Shown: piece after piece, positions 32,426 to 40,861 of the stretch
Position numbering within the stretch: position 1 is the first letter of the stretch
How the letters are laid out: each line of letters opens with the position of its first letter
The notes under the pieces: generated by a model
Databases searched by the model: none
Told to the model about the DNA's origin: nothing
What the model saw: the letters and a program-made list of their open reading frames with translations, nothing else
NCBI GenBank assembly: GCA_003221455.1
Contig: QHRX01000205.1
Location: 1 to 48,041, forward strand
Source of the DNA: Candidatus Rokuibacteriota bacterium
GTDB taxonomy: Bacteria > Methylomirabilota > Methylomirabilia > Rokubacteriales > CSP1-6
Direction: 5' to 3'
DNA: 48,041 nucleotides
Program-made: the position numbers and the translations under genes

Positions 32426-33487
32426 ATGCTCGTGATCCGCGCGCTCGCCCTCGTCTCGGCTCTGGTCGTGGCGTCCGCGCCGGCACGCGGGGCCTCCTGC
32501 GAGGAGCCGCTCTCGACGATCTACGCGAAGGTCGCGCCGGCTGTCGTTTCGATCCAGGCCACCAAGATCAACAAGGCGCGGCCGGACCGGCGCTTCGAGA
32601 CGATCGTCGGCTCCGGCTTCCTCATCGAGGGCGACGGGCACGCCCTCACCAACGCCCATGTCGTGGACGGGGCCGCGTCCATCGTCGCCACGCTCGACAC
32701 CGGCGAGAAGGTCCCGACGCGCGTGCTCGCGCTCGACTCCGTCCTCGACTTGGCCCTCCTCAAGCTGCACGTGCCGACGCCGCAGGCGGTCGTGCGGCTC
32801 GGCGAGTCGGGCGGCGTTCGGGTGGGCGACGACGTCGTCACGATCGGGAACCCGATCGGGCTCGAACAGACGATGACGCGCGGGATCGTGAGCGCCATCA
32901 ACCGGGTGTTGCCCTCCCTGAGCGCGGAGGAGCCGATGCTGCAGACCGACGCGCCGATCAACCCCGGCAACTCGGGTGGCCCGCTGCTGGACCGCTGCGG
33001 GGCCGTCATCGGCATCAACACGCTGTTCTCCGAGGATGCGCGGAACATCGGCTTCGCGATCCCGATCGACGCGGTCAAGGTGGCCCTCAAGAGCCTCAAG
33101 GACTCGGGCCGGGTCGTGCGCCCGTGGCTCGGGCTGCAGGGGCGGACCCTCGACCCGTCCCTCGCCAACGTCGTCCGGATGCCGGTGATCGCGGGGTTTC
33201 TCGTCGAGGTCGTCGAGGACGGAAGCCCGGCCGAGCGCGCGGGCCTGCGCGGCGGCCGCCTGTCGATCAGCGTGCAGGGCGAAGACTACCTGCTCGGGGG
33301 CGACATCGTCACGGCGGTGAACGGCAGCCCCGTCCGTACGCGGGAGGACTTTGGCGCGCGCGTCAAGATCCTCAAGGTCGGTCAACGCGCCCGGCTCACC
33401 GTCTTCCGGGACGGGACCGCGCGCGACGTCACCGTCAACGTCGCCGAACGCCCCCGCCTGCCCTACGATCTCTCCGATCAGGAGTGA
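32426..33487 (+). CDS. HtrA/DegP-type periplasmic serine protease with PDZ domain
   Basis: 353 residues from ATG 32426; the frame is open earlier but the signal peptide (MLVIRALALVSALVVASAPARGA) fixes this start. The catalytic triad is His78 (TNAHVV), Asp108 (DSVLDLALL) and Ser183 (GNSGGP). One C-terminal PDZ domain covers about 240-340 (GFLVEVVEDGSPAERAGLRGG...VNGSPV). It should degrade or refold damaged envelope proteins. The 3' end overlaps the convergent uracil-DNA glycosylase gene by 10 bases. Confidence 0.93.
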   Translation: MLVIRALALVSALVVASAPARGASCEEPLSTIYAKVAPAVVSIQATKINKARPDRRFETIVGSGFLIEGDGHALTNAHVVDGAASIVATLDTGEKVPTRVLALDSVLDLALLKLHVPTPQAVVRLGESGGVRVGDDVVTIGNPIGLEQTMTRGIVSAINRVLPSLSAEEPMLQTDAPINPGNSGGPLLDRCGAVIGINTLFSEDARNIGFAIPIDAVKVALKSLKDSGRVVRPWLGLQGRTLDPSLANVVRMPVIAGFLVEVVEDGSPAERAGLRGGRLSISVQGEDYLLGGDIVTAVNGSPVRTREDFGARVKILKVGQRARLTVFRDGTARDVTVNVAERPRLPYDLSDQE

Positions 33488-34317
33488 TGACGCGGGGCGT
33501 GGCCGAGTCCATCGGGGTGAGCCGGTCGTGAGGCCCGCAGCGGAGCGCCGCGGCCGATGCGGGCTGCCGGACGGCGATCCCGATCCGACCGATCGGCGCC
33601 GGGGCGACGGGCCCGGCCGGCGAGAGCCCGGCGCGCGGTGGTGAAGACCCGCCGGAACATCGGCCGCGTCAGCTTCCCGGTGAAGGTGTTCTGCTGGCTG
33701 GGATGGTAGGAGCCGATCAGCGTCACCCCGTCCGCAAAGCGCACGACGGCGCCGTGGGCGAAGATGGGCGCGCGGCCCGGGAGCGGCCGGCCGAGGAGCC
33801 GTCGCGCCCGGAGGTAGGCCCGCCAGGCGATCCGCCCGAGCGCGATCACCACCCGCACCCGACGGAGGAGCTCCAGCTCGCGCAGCAGGTACGGCTCGCA
33901 GCGGCGCATCTCCCGGGTCGTCGGCTTGTTGCCGGGTGGCGCGCAGCGGACCGCCGCGGTCACATAGGCGTCCCGCAGCCGAAGCCCGTCGTCCGCGCGA
34001 GCGGACTCCGCCTGGCTCGCGAATCGAGCCTCCCAGAGCGCGCGGAAGAGCCAGTCACCGCTGCGGTCCCCGGTGAAGATGCGCCCCGTACGGTTGCCGC
34101 CGTGGGCGGCCGGCGCGAGCCCGATCAGGAGCAGGCGCGCGCGGCGGTCGCCGAAGCCGCTGAGCGGGCGCGCCGCGTAGCGCTCGCCGCGGAAGCGGCG
34201 CGGCGGCGCCAGGGCCACGGCCTCCCGGTGGGCGACGAGTCGCGGGCAGCGCGTGCAGCCCACGATCTCCCCGTTGAGAACCCGGAGCGGATCGCCCGAT
34301 CGTCCGTGGGTGTCCAT
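33478..34317 (-). CDS. Uracil-DNA glycosylase, family 5 (UDGb)
   Basis: 279 residues from ATG 34317. The [4Fe-4S] cysteines are in CTRCP near the N-terminus and C(APPGNKPTTREMRR)C; the active-site loops LIGLAPAAHGGNRTGRIFTGD and GSYHPSQQNTFTGKL identify UDGb, which removes uracil and also hypoxanthine from DNA. The last ~45 residues are an arginine-rich, disordered tail that extends into the 3' end of the protease gene (10-base convergent overlap). The tail could be a DNA-binding addition or an over-run after loss of an earlier stop. Confidence 0.88.
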   Translation of the reverse strand: MDTHGRSGDPLRVLNGEIVGCTRCPRLVAHREAVALAPPRRFRGERYAARPLSGFGDRRARLLLIGLAPAAHGGNRTGRIFTGDRSGDWLFRALWEARFASQAESARADDGLRLRDAYVTAAVRCAPPGNKPTTREMRRCEPYLLRELELLRRVRVVIALGRIAWRAYLRARRLLGRPLPGRAPIFAHGAVVRFADGVTLIGSYHPSQQNTFTGKLTRPMFRRVFTTARRALAGRARRPGADRSDRDRRPAARIGRGAPLRASRPAHPDGLGHAPRHHS

Positions 34318-34427
34318 CCCTCGCCGCGGAGGGCCCGCCGCGGCCCCCGCACCCCCCTCACACGAGTCCGACGGTTCCCCCCGCACGGGCGGCGTCCGCC
34401 GGAGCCGGGGGCGCCACGGGAGTGTAC

Positions 34428-35354
34428 ATGACGGCGCGCGTGCCGGCCATCGTGGTGCACGGCGGGGCGGGGGCCGAACCGACGGAGGGGCGCGAGGAGC
34501 TCCGCGCGGGGATGCGCGCGGCCGTCGAGGCCGGGTGGGCGCTGCTCCGGTCGGGCGCCGCCTCGCTCGACGCCGTCGAGGCCGCGGTGCGGGTCCTCGA
34601 GGATCACCCGCGCTTCAACGCGGGCCGCGGCGCCGTGCTGACCGCGGAGGGCACGGTCGAGCTCGACGCGTCCATCATGGAGGGGGACCGACTGCGCTGC
34701 GGCGCCGTTGCCGCCGTGCGGGCCATCGCCAACCCGATCATGCTCGCGCGGCGGGTGCTCGAAGACGGGCGCCACGTCCTGCTCGTCGCCGAGGGCGCCG
34801 TGCGGTTCGCGCGCGACCAGGGCATCGCCCTGTGCGACCCCGCCGCCCTGATTACCGAGGTCCAGCTCCGGCGGTGGCGAACCCGCGGCGGGAGCGCGCC
34901 GACGGGGCCGCCGCCCTCGCCCGCCCCGATGACCGGGCCCGGCGGTCCCACCGGCACCGTGGGGGCCGTCGCGCTCGACGCCCGCGGGACGATGGCCGCG
35001 GCGACGTCCACCGGCGGCACGGCCGGCAAGCTCCCCGGGCGGGTCGGGGATTCGGCGCTCATCGGGTGCGGGACGTACGCGGAGAGCACGATCGGCGGCG
35101 CTTCGTGCACGGGGACCGGGGAAGCCATCATCCGGACGGTGCTCGCCCACCGCGCCCTCGGGTTCCTCCGTGACGCCGAGGACCCGGAGTACGCGGCACG
35201 GGTCGCGGTCGACGTGCTCGTCGACGAGGGCGGCGGCGCGGGCGGGCTGATCCTCCTCGACTGGCGCGGCCGCGCGGGCTTCGCCTGCTCCACCCCGTTC
35301 ATGCCGGTCGCCTGGCGGTCCCCCGCCCACGCCGAGAGCGTGCTCGCGGTCTGA
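34428..35354 (+). CDS. Isoaspartyl peptidase / L-asparaginase (Ntn hydrolase, IaaA type)
   Basis: 308 residues from ATG 34428. HGGAGA near the start, NAGRGAVLTAEGTVELDASIM, and the autocleavage threonine Thr177 in GTVGAVALD, followed by TSTGGTAGKLPGRVGDSALIGCGTYA, identify the plant-type asparaginase family. It cleaves isoaspartyl dipeptides and asparagine after self-processing into two chains. The next gene starts 1 base after its stop, so amino-acid breakdown is a joint function. Confidence 0.93.
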   Translation: MTARVPAIVVHGGAGAEPTEGREELRAGMRAAVEAGWALLRSGAASLDAVEAAVRVLEDHPRFNAGRGAVLTAEGTVELDASIMEGDRLRCGAVAAVRAIANPIMLARRVLEDGRHVLLVAEGAVRFARDQGIALCDPAALITEVQLRRWRTRGGSAPTGPPPSPAPMTGPGGPTGTVGAVALDARGTMAAATSTGGTAGKLPGRVGDSALIGCGTYAESTIGGASCTGTGEAIIRTVLAHRALGFLRDAEDPEYAARVAVDVLVDEGGGAGGLILLDWRGRAGFACSTPFMPVAWRSPAHAESVLAV

Positions 35355-35355
35355 C

Positions 35356-36528
35356 GTGGTCACCCTCGCCGACATCGAGGCGGCGCGCGAGCGCCTGCGC
35401 GGCTCCGTCTACGAGACGCCCTGCGCGTACTCCCAGACCCTGTCCGAACGGACCGGCACCCGCTGCCACGTGAAGCTCGAAAACCTCCAGATGACCGGCT
35501 CCTTCAAGGAGCGCGGCGCCGCCAACGTCCTGCTCCAGCTCTCCGCCGCCGAGCGGGACCGCGGCGTGGTCACGGCGAGCGCCGGCAACCACGGGCTCGC
35601 CATCGCCTTCCACGCCGCCCGGCTCGGCATCCGCGCCGTGATCGTGATGCCGGAGTCGGCGCCGCTCGTGAAGGTGACGGCGGCCCGGCGCTACGGGGCG
35701 GAGGTCCTGCTGGTCGGCGTCAGCTACGACGAGGCCTACCGGCGCGCGCGGGAGGTCGAGCGCGAGCGGGGTCTCTGCTTCATCCATCCGTTCGACGACC
35801 CGCGCGTCATCGCCGGCCAGGGCACGCTCGGGCTCGAGCTCATGGAGCAGCGGCCGGATGCCGACGCGCTCCTGATCCCCCTCGGCGGCGGGGGGCTCAT
35901 CGCCGGGGTGGCGACGGCGGTGAGGGCGCGCGGCCCCCGGGTCCGCCTGATCGGCGTGCGCGCGGCCGAGCTCCCGACGATCGCCGACGGCATCGCGGTG
36001 CGCGAGCGGGGCGCGCTGACGGCGCCGGTGATCCAGGCGCTCGTGGACGACGTGGTCACCGTCTCCGAGGAGGAGATCGCCAACGCGATCCTGCTCCTGC
36101 TCGAGATCGAGAAGACCGTGGTCGAGGGCGCCGGCGCGACCACGCTCGCCGCCCTCGTGAACCGCCCGCTCGGCCTCGACGGGCGGACGGTCGCGCTCGT
36201 CCTCTCCGGCGGCAACATCGACGTCACGATGGTGTCGCGGATCATCGAGCGCGGCCTCGTGAAGGACGGCCGGCTGGTCCGGCTGGCGGTGATGCTCGCC
36301 GACCGGCCGGGCGCGCTGGCCCGGCTCACCGCGTTGATCGCCGAGGTGCGCGCCAACATCCTGCACATCGAGCACGACCGGGCCTTCTCACGAGCCGGGA
36401 TCGGCGAGAGCGAGGTGGAGCTGACGCTCGAGACCTCGGGGCCGGATCAGATCGCGGCGATCAAGGCGCGCCTCGCGAGCGCGGGCTACCGCGTCGAGGA
36501 CGCCCAGCCGCCCGGGCGCCCTACGTGA
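35356..36528 (+). CDS. Threonine ammonia-lyase with ACT domain (biodegradative or biosynthetic)
   Basis: 390 residues, GTG start 1 base after the asparaginase stop. PLP-lysine Lys51 in TGSFKERGA, the glycine-rich phosphate loop LGGGGLIAGVA and a C-terminal ACT regulatory domain (about 320-390, LAVMLADRPGALARLTALIAEV) are seen. It converts threonine to 2-oxobutanoate and ammonia (serine to pyruvate also possible). The single ACT domain and length match the TdcB/IlvA short forms of many soil bacteria. Its end overlaps plsC by 8 bases. Confidence 0.92.
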   Translation: MVTLADIEAARERLRGSVYETPCAYSQTLSERTGTRCHVKLENLQMTGSFKERGAANVLLQLSAAERDRGVVTASAGNHGLAIAFHAARLGIRAVIVMPESAPLVKVTAARRYGAEVLLVGVSYDEAYRRAREVERERGLCFIHPFDDPRVIAGQGTLGLELMEQRPDADALLIPLGGGGLIAGVATAVRARGPRVRLIGVRAAELPTIADGIAVRERGALTAPVIQALVDDVVTVSEEEIANAILLLLEIEKTVVEGAGATTLAALVNRPLGLDGRTVALVLSGGNIDVTMVSRIIERGLVKDGRLVRLAVMLADRPGALARLTALIAEVRANILHIEHDRAFSRAGIGESEVELTLETSGPDQIAAIKARLASAGYRVEDAQPPGRPT

Positions 36529-37141
36529 GGTGCGCGGCGGGGAGCGCGCTGGCGATGGCGGCCCGCGCCCGATCCGCGAGACCCCGGGCGGCCGCCTTCG
36601 GGTCCCGGGCGCGCGCGACGGGCAGCACCGGGTGGAAGGTGACCGTGATCCGGCCCGGGCGCGGCAGCCGCCGCCCCGGCGGCCAGGAGTTGGTGCCGCC
36701 CGCGATCGTCACCGGCAGAACCGGGATACCGTGGGCGGTCGCGAGCCGGAACGCACCGAGCTTGAACTCCTGCAGGCGTCCGTCGGGCGAGCGCCCACCC
36801 TCGGGGAAGATCATCACCGCCTCGCCGGCGGCGAGGAGTCGCACCGCCTGCCGGATGGCCGTGGCGTCCGCGGCGCCGACCGTGACCGGGAAGGCGCGGA
36901 GGCGCCGGATCGCCCAGCTCAGCAGCGGGATCTCGAAGAGCGCCTCCCAGGCCATGTAGTAGACCGGGCGCCGAAACGGGATCGTGACGAGCGGGGGATC
37001 CGCGTAGGTCTGATGGTTTGGCGTGACGAGAAGCGGTCCGTCGGCCGGGATGTTCTCGGCGCCGCGGAAGCGGAGCCCGAAGTACGCCCGGCCCGCCAGG
37101 TGCAGCGCCGGGCGCAACACGTCGAGGACCGGCGTGCGCAC
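36521..37141 (-). CDS. plsC: 1-acyl-sn-glycerol-3-phosphate acyltransferase (PlsC type)
   Basis: 206 residues, GTG start. The catalytic HX4D is His43-Asp48 (PNHQTYADPP) and the phosphate-binding FPEGGRSPDG motif follows at about residues 114-123. It should acylate lysophosphatidate at the inner membrane to make phosphatidate. It diverges from a glycerophosphodiesterase gene with just 26 bases between the start codons and overlaps ilvA-like gene convergently. Confidence 0.92.
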   Translation of the reverse strand: MRTPVLDVLRPALHLAGRAYFGLRFRGAENIPADGPLLVTPNHQTYADPPLVTIPFRRPVYYMAWEALFEIPLLSWAIRRLRAFPVTVGAADATAIRQAVRLLAAGEAVMIFPEGGRSPDGRLQEFKLGAFRLATAHGIPVLPVTIAGGTNSWPPGRRLPRPGRITVTFHPVLPVARARDPKAAARGLADRARAAIASALPAAHLT

Positions 37142-37167
37142 GCGCCCATCTTCACACGGGGTCGACG

Positions 37168-37908
37168 GTGATACCAGGGCGGCCGCTCGTGATCGCCCAC
37201 CGCGGCGCCTCCGCCTACGCGCCCGAGAACACCCTGGCCGCCTTCGAGCTCGCCGTCGAGCAGGGTGCGGACATGCTCGAGTTCGACGTTCACCTCTCGG
37301 CCGACGATCAGCCCGTCGTCATCCACGACGAGACGCTCGGACGCACGACCAGCGGCGCCGGGCGCGTGCGCGATCACTCGCTTCGGGAGCTGAAGCGCCT
37401 GGACGCGGGAAGCTGGCGGGATGTACGGTTCCGCGGCCAGCGGTTACAGAGCCTGCAGGAGGTCCTCGAGCGGTTCCGCACTCGGATCGGCTTTGCCGTC
37501 GAGCTGAAGGCGGGGTCGGCCGTCTACCCGGGGATCGAGGATCGGGTGGTCTCGCTGCTCGAGATCTACGACGTGGTCGACCGCACGCTCGTGCTGTCCT
37601 TCGATCACGCGGCGCTGGCGGCGGTGGCCCGCTCGAACCCCGGGCTCGCCCGGGCCGCGCTCCTCGAGCCCCGGACGCGCCTGCCGGAAAACATCACGGC
37701 CGTGACCCCTCGCGGGGCCACGGCCGTGGGCCTTCCGGCCCGCCTCGTGACCGAGCAGCGCGTGCGCGCCGCCCGGGCGGCGGACCTTGATCTCTACATC
37801 TGGACCGTGAACGATCCGGCCCGGATGGATTCGCTGATCGAGTGGGGCGTGCGCGGGATCATCACCGACCGCCCGGACGTCCTGCGGTCCCGTCCCCGGT
37901 TCGCCTAG
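37168..37908 (+). CDS. Glycerophosphodiester phosphodiesterase (UgpQ/GlpQ type)
   Basis: 246 residues, GTG start. LVIAHRGASAYAPENT and EFDVHLSADDQPVVIHDETLGRTT carry the catalytic histidines and metal-binding Glu/Asp; LYIWTVND near the end is the conserved C-terminal motif. No signal peptide, so it acts in the cytoplasm, releasing glycerol-3-phosphate from glycerophosphodiesters. With plsC it would recycle phospholipid parts. The stop overlaps the DksA/TraR gene by 4 bases. Confidence 0.93.
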   Translation: MIPGRPLVIAHRGASAYAPENTLAAFELAVEQGADMLEFDVHLSADDQPVVIHDETLGRTTSGAGRVRDHSLRELKRLDAGSWRDVRFRGQRLQSLQEVLERFRTRIGFAVELKAGSAVYPGIEDRVVSLLEIYDVVDRTLVLSFDHAALAAVARSNPGLARAALLEPRTRLPENITAVTPRGATAVGLPARLVTEQRVRAARAADLDLYIWTVNDPARMDSLIEWGVRGIITDRPDVLRSRPRFA

Positions 37909-38315
37909 GCCTCTTCCTCGGTCGTCTCGCCGAACACCGCGCCGACCGGCTCCATCCGCCGCTCGATCCGCTCGAGCCGGTCCTGGCACCGGACGCAGGT
38001 CTGCACCTCGGGCAGCGCCCGAAGCCGCGCGGGGGGGATCGGCTCGCTGCACTCGACGCACACGCCGTACTCACCCTCGTTCAGCCGCTCGAGGGCGTCG
38101 GCGAGCCGGTTCACGCGCTCGACCAGGAGGGTCCGCGTCGCAAAGCCCAGCTCCCGGCTCTCGTTCGCCTGGATCTCGTCGACCTCGTCGGCGAAGGGTG
38201 AGTTGTCTCCGATCGCGCCCGGCAGATCCTCGGCCGCGACGGCACCACCCATCTGTCGCAGCCGGCGAACCGCCTGTCGAAGCTCGGCCTCCAGCTTCGT
38301 CCGGATCTCATCCAT
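37905..38315 (-). CDS. DksA/TraR-type zinc-finger protein
   Basis: 136 residues: a helical coiled coil (1-80) and a C4 zinc finger Cys86, Cys89, Cys107, Cys110 (YGVCVEC...QTCVRC). DksA-like proteins enter the RNA polymerase secondary channel and alter promoter response with ppGpp. The coiled-coil tip lacks a clear DxxDxA motif (it has FADEVDEIQA), so activity may differ from DksA. A GGGGAGGGG ribosome-binding site precedes ATG 38315, with TTGCAT-18-GATAGA as possible promoter. Confidence 0.85.
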   Translation of the reverse strand: MDEIRTKLEAELRQAVRRLRQMGGAVAAEDLPGAIGDNSPFADEVDEIQANESRELGFATRTLLVERVNRLADALERLNEGEYGVCVECSEPIPPARLRALPEVQTCVRCQDRLERIERRMEPVGAVFGETTEEEA

Positions 38316-38559
38316 TTGGGCCCCTCCCCTCTATCGCTTGGGACGCCCTTTTGATGCAACGCCTGTGCCGCGGGGTTTCGGAGGGACGAGACCACCGCTA
38401 ACCTACGGAGAAGATAGGACCCTGATCATCCACTGGCTTCGGCGGGGCTCACCCGGGCGTGTAAAAGCGCCCGATCTGGGCAGACAGGGTGTCAATTCTT
38501 GGACATTTGGGCGCGACCGGTCGCCGCCGCGTCCCGGGGCCGGCGCGGTCGGGCCTTCG
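38316..38559. other. Intergenic region, dksA-like promoter and palindrome
   Basis: About 240 bases. Reverse-strand TTGCAT (38359-38354), 18 bases, GATAGA (38335-38330) may be the DksA/TraR promoter. CGGGCG (38454-38459) with CGCCCG (38468-38473) can form a short hairpin. GCGACCGGTCGC (38513-38524) is a perfect 12-base palindrome beyond the ATPase stop. No gene seen. Confidence 0.4.
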
Positions 38560-39558
38560 TCAGGCGGGCTCGGCGAAGAGGGCGGCGGCCGTCTGCTGGA
38601 GCATAGGGATCCCGCGGACTTCCTGGTCGAACAGCGGCACGATGGCGCGCACCTGGCCGTCGAACTTCTCGCGGATCGTGCCGAGGTGCTCCTCCTGCAT
38701 GCGCAGCCGGTTCAGAACGAATTCCGGCACCTGGCTCCCGAGCGCCTGCCGGTCCATCACCATGTTGACGATGACGCCCCCGACCGGGATGCCGAACTCG
38801 TGGAACCAGCCGATGAAGCGGGTGATCACCGCGATCGGGAGCGCCTCGGGGAGCGCGATGAAGAAGAAGGCGGTCTTGCTCGCGTCGGTCAGCAGGGCGC
38901 GCGCCTGCCCCATCCGGGCCCGGAACCCGAGCAGGTACTCGAGCAGCGGATCCTCGTCTTTTTTCTTCGTGAACGACAGCATCTCGCGGAGCGTCCGCGC
39001 CTCCTGGCGGGACTTCAGCATCTTGTCGACCCAGAGCGAGTACACCTTGGACATGCCCAGGAGGCGGCGGGCGTTGGCGGTGGGCGCCGTGTCAAAGACG
39101 TAGACGTCGTACTCCTTCTTGAGCATCATCTCGACCATGTTCTCGAACATCGCGGACTCCTCGAACGCGGGGTTCATCGTCGCCGATTCGACGAAGTCGT
39201 CCGCCTTGGTCGAGATATCGGCGAACTTCAGGAACCACTGGATCTTGTCCCGGATCTCACGCTTCGAGCGCTCGATCGTGTCCCGCGTGTCGATCTCGTA
39301 GGCCCAGAGGTGCGGCACCCCGGCGACCGGGGTGTGCTCGACGGCGACGTTCTGTCCCAGCAGGCCGGACAGGCTGTGGACGGGATTGGTCGACGCCAGG
39401 AGCGTCCGGCGCCCCTGGCCGGCGAGCCAGAGCGCCGTGGCGCCGGCCATCGCGGTCTTGCCGACGCCGCCCTTGCCGCCGAAGAAGAAGTACTGGAGCG
39501 ACGGGTGCGCGGCCACGTACCGCGCCATCGACGTGCCGATCTCGACGGCCGTCGTCAT
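38560..39558 (-). CDS. ArsA/GET3-family ATPase, copy 2
   Basis: 332 residues from ATG 39558, overlapping the stop of copy 1 (ATGA). Deviant Walker A GGKGGVGKT at residues 27-35, switch I STNPVHSLSG, switch II DTAPTAN and an ArsA-like LLGMSK helix. The Asn in STNP replaces the usual Asp of ArsA/GET3 switch I. No arsenite-binding cysteine pattern and no arsB gene are present, so arsenic transport is unlikely. It ends the cstA-small-small-ATPase-ATPase operon. Probably it forms a dimer, perhaps with copy 1, working on the small membrane proteins. Confidence 0.85.
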   Translation of the reverse strand: MTTAVEIGTSMARYVAAHPSLQYFFFGGKGGVGKTAMAGATALWLAGQGRRTLLASTNPVHSLSGLLGQNVAVEHTPVAGVPHLWAYEIDTRDTIERSKREIRDKIQWFLKFADISTKADDFVESATMNPAFEESAMFENMVEMMLKKEYDVYVFDTAPTANARRLLGMSKVYSLWVDKMLKSRQEARTLREMLSFTKKKDEDPLLEYLLGFRARMGQARALLTDASKTAFFFIALPEALPIAVITRFIGWFHEFGIPVGGVIVNMVMDRQALGSQVPEFVLNRLRMQEEHLGTIREKFDGQVRAIVPLFDQEVRGIPMLQQTAAALFAEPA

Positions 39559-40544
39559 GCCGTCGCCGTCCCGGCCGCGAAGAGGCGCTCGGCCAGCCGC
39601 TCGATCATGGGGAGGCCGGTCACGTCGCGCTCCATCTCCGGCACGTAGGCGCGGATCTCGCCGCCGAACGCGCCCTTGATCTCGGCCAGGTACTTCTCCT
39701 GCATGGCGATCCGGTTCCGGAGGAAGGGGGGGATCTGTCCCCGCCCGAGGTCGGGCGGCAGGACCCGGTTCACGATGTACCCGGAGATAGGGACGTCGAA
39801 CTTGGCGAAGAGCGCGGCCGCCTTCTGGGTGTCCAGGATGATCATCTCCTCGGGGACGACGACGAAGAAGAACGCGGTCCGCGCCCGGTCGGTCAGGATC
39901 TGCGACGAGGCGTTGATGCGCGCCTTGATGTACAGGAGCTCCTTGAGGATCTGGTCCTCCTCGGTCGCCGTCTCCCGCCGCATCGTCGCCGCGACTTGGT
40001 CGTACTGCTTCATGTCCTCTCGGAGCCGGGTGATCTTGTTGATCCACTCGTCGTAGACCTTCGCCATCGAGAGGTAGTAGAGGGCGTGGCCGAGCGGCAC
40101 CAGGTCGTAGATGTAATAGTCGTAGTCACCCTGGACGATGATGTCGACGACCGCGTCGAAGATCGCGCTCTCCTCCATCGCCGGCTCCGCCGAGGCCGCC
40201 GCGATGTAGTTGTCGATCTCCTCGGGCACCCGATCGAAGCCGTACATGTCGAGGATCTTCTTCCGGATCTCCTCCTGATAGTCCTTGATCCGGCGGTCGG
40301 CGTCCACCTCCTGGGCCCAGAGGTTCCGCACGATCGGCACCGGCCCCTTGCCGAAGATGTCCCGCTGGAAGATATCCGATAGGCTCGCCTGGGGATCGAC
40401 CGAGAACAGGAGGACGCGCTTGCCCTGGCCCGCGAGCCAGAAGGCGGTGGTCGCCGACAGCGTGGTCTTGCCCAGGCCCCCCTTGCCGCCGAACATGATG
40501 TAGCGGCGGCCCGGCTGGCTCTCGAACGCCGCCCGGAGCGACAT
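39555..40544 (-). CDS. ArsA/GET3-family ATPase, copy 1
   Basis: 329 residues from ATG 40544. Walker A GGKGGLGKT is at residues 19-27 and switch I is SVDPQASLSD. The switch II region reads YDLVPLGHA, retaining the Asp and GH of DTAPTGH but losing the first Thr. Sequence is clearly paralogous to copy 2 (for example ALLYIKARI.../LLGFRARM, TDRARTAFFFVVVPE/TDASKTAFFFIALPE). A 5-base gap separates it from the small protein upstream. Family members energise a membrane process by ATP hydrolysis; which process is unknown here. Confidence 0.85.
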   Translation of the reverse strand: MSLRAAFESQPGRRYIMFGGKGGLGKTTLSATTAFWLAGQGKRVLLFSVDPQASLSDIFQRDIFGKGPVPIVRNLWAQEVDADRRIKDYQEEIRKKILDMYGFDRVPEEIDNYIAAASAEPAMEESAIFDAVVDIIVQGDYDYYIYDLVPLGHALYYLSMAKVYDEWINKITRLREDMKQYDQVAATMRRETATEEDQILKELLYIKARINASSQILTDRARTAFFFVVVPEEMIILDTQKAAALFAKFDVPISGYIVNRVLPPDLGRGQIPPFLRNRIAMQEKYLAEIKGAFGGEIRAYVPEMERDVTGLPMIERLAERLFAAGTATA

Positions 40545-40549
40545 CGGCG

Positions 40550-40831
40550 CTACCCGAGCACGTCGGTGACGTCTCGCTCGCGGAGCATCCGGCGCTTCCA
40601 CGACGCGATCTGGGGGGTCACGTAGGGCAGGAGCCGGAGCGCGTAATAGGGGGGCAGGATCGGGATGCCGAGCAGATCGCCCATCGTGATCAGGATGAAG
40701 AGGTGCTCCATGCTCGCGCGCGTGCGCACGGCGTGGCGCGCCATCTCGTGGGAGGACATCCCGTAGACGATGTCCCTGAACACCCCCAGCACTCCGCCCC
40801 GGCGCTTCTTCGGCTCGCTGGCGTCCGCCAT
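40550..40831 (-). CDS. Small membrane-associated protein, paralogue 2
   Basis: 93 residues. It shares with the next entry the core HE.ARHA.......(hydrophobic)..GDL.G.P.LPP.YALRLLPYVTP..A.WKR. One hydrophobic segment (LFILITMGDLLGIPILPPYYALRLLPYV) may enter or cross the membrane; the ends are basic. I know no named family. Placed between its paralogue and the first ArsA-like ATPase, in the same operon. Confidence 0.75.
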   Translation of the reverse strand: MADASEPKKRRGGVLGVFRDIVYGMSSHEMARHAVRTRASMEHLFILITMGDLLGIPILPPYYALRLLPYVTPQIASWKRRMLRERDVTDVLG

Positions 40832-40861
40832 CTCTCTGGGTCCCCCCTCGCCGGCCCCCTG

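Noticed and set aside
38492-38497. TTGACA on the reverse strand upstream of the DksA-like gene
   Set aside because: No -10-like hexamer at 16-18 bases; the nearest AT-rich stretch is too far.
38560-40544. Arsenic resistance operon
   Set aside because: The ATPases lack an arsenite-binding cysteine pattern and there is no arsB, arsC or arsR; the neighbours are CstA and unknown small proteins.
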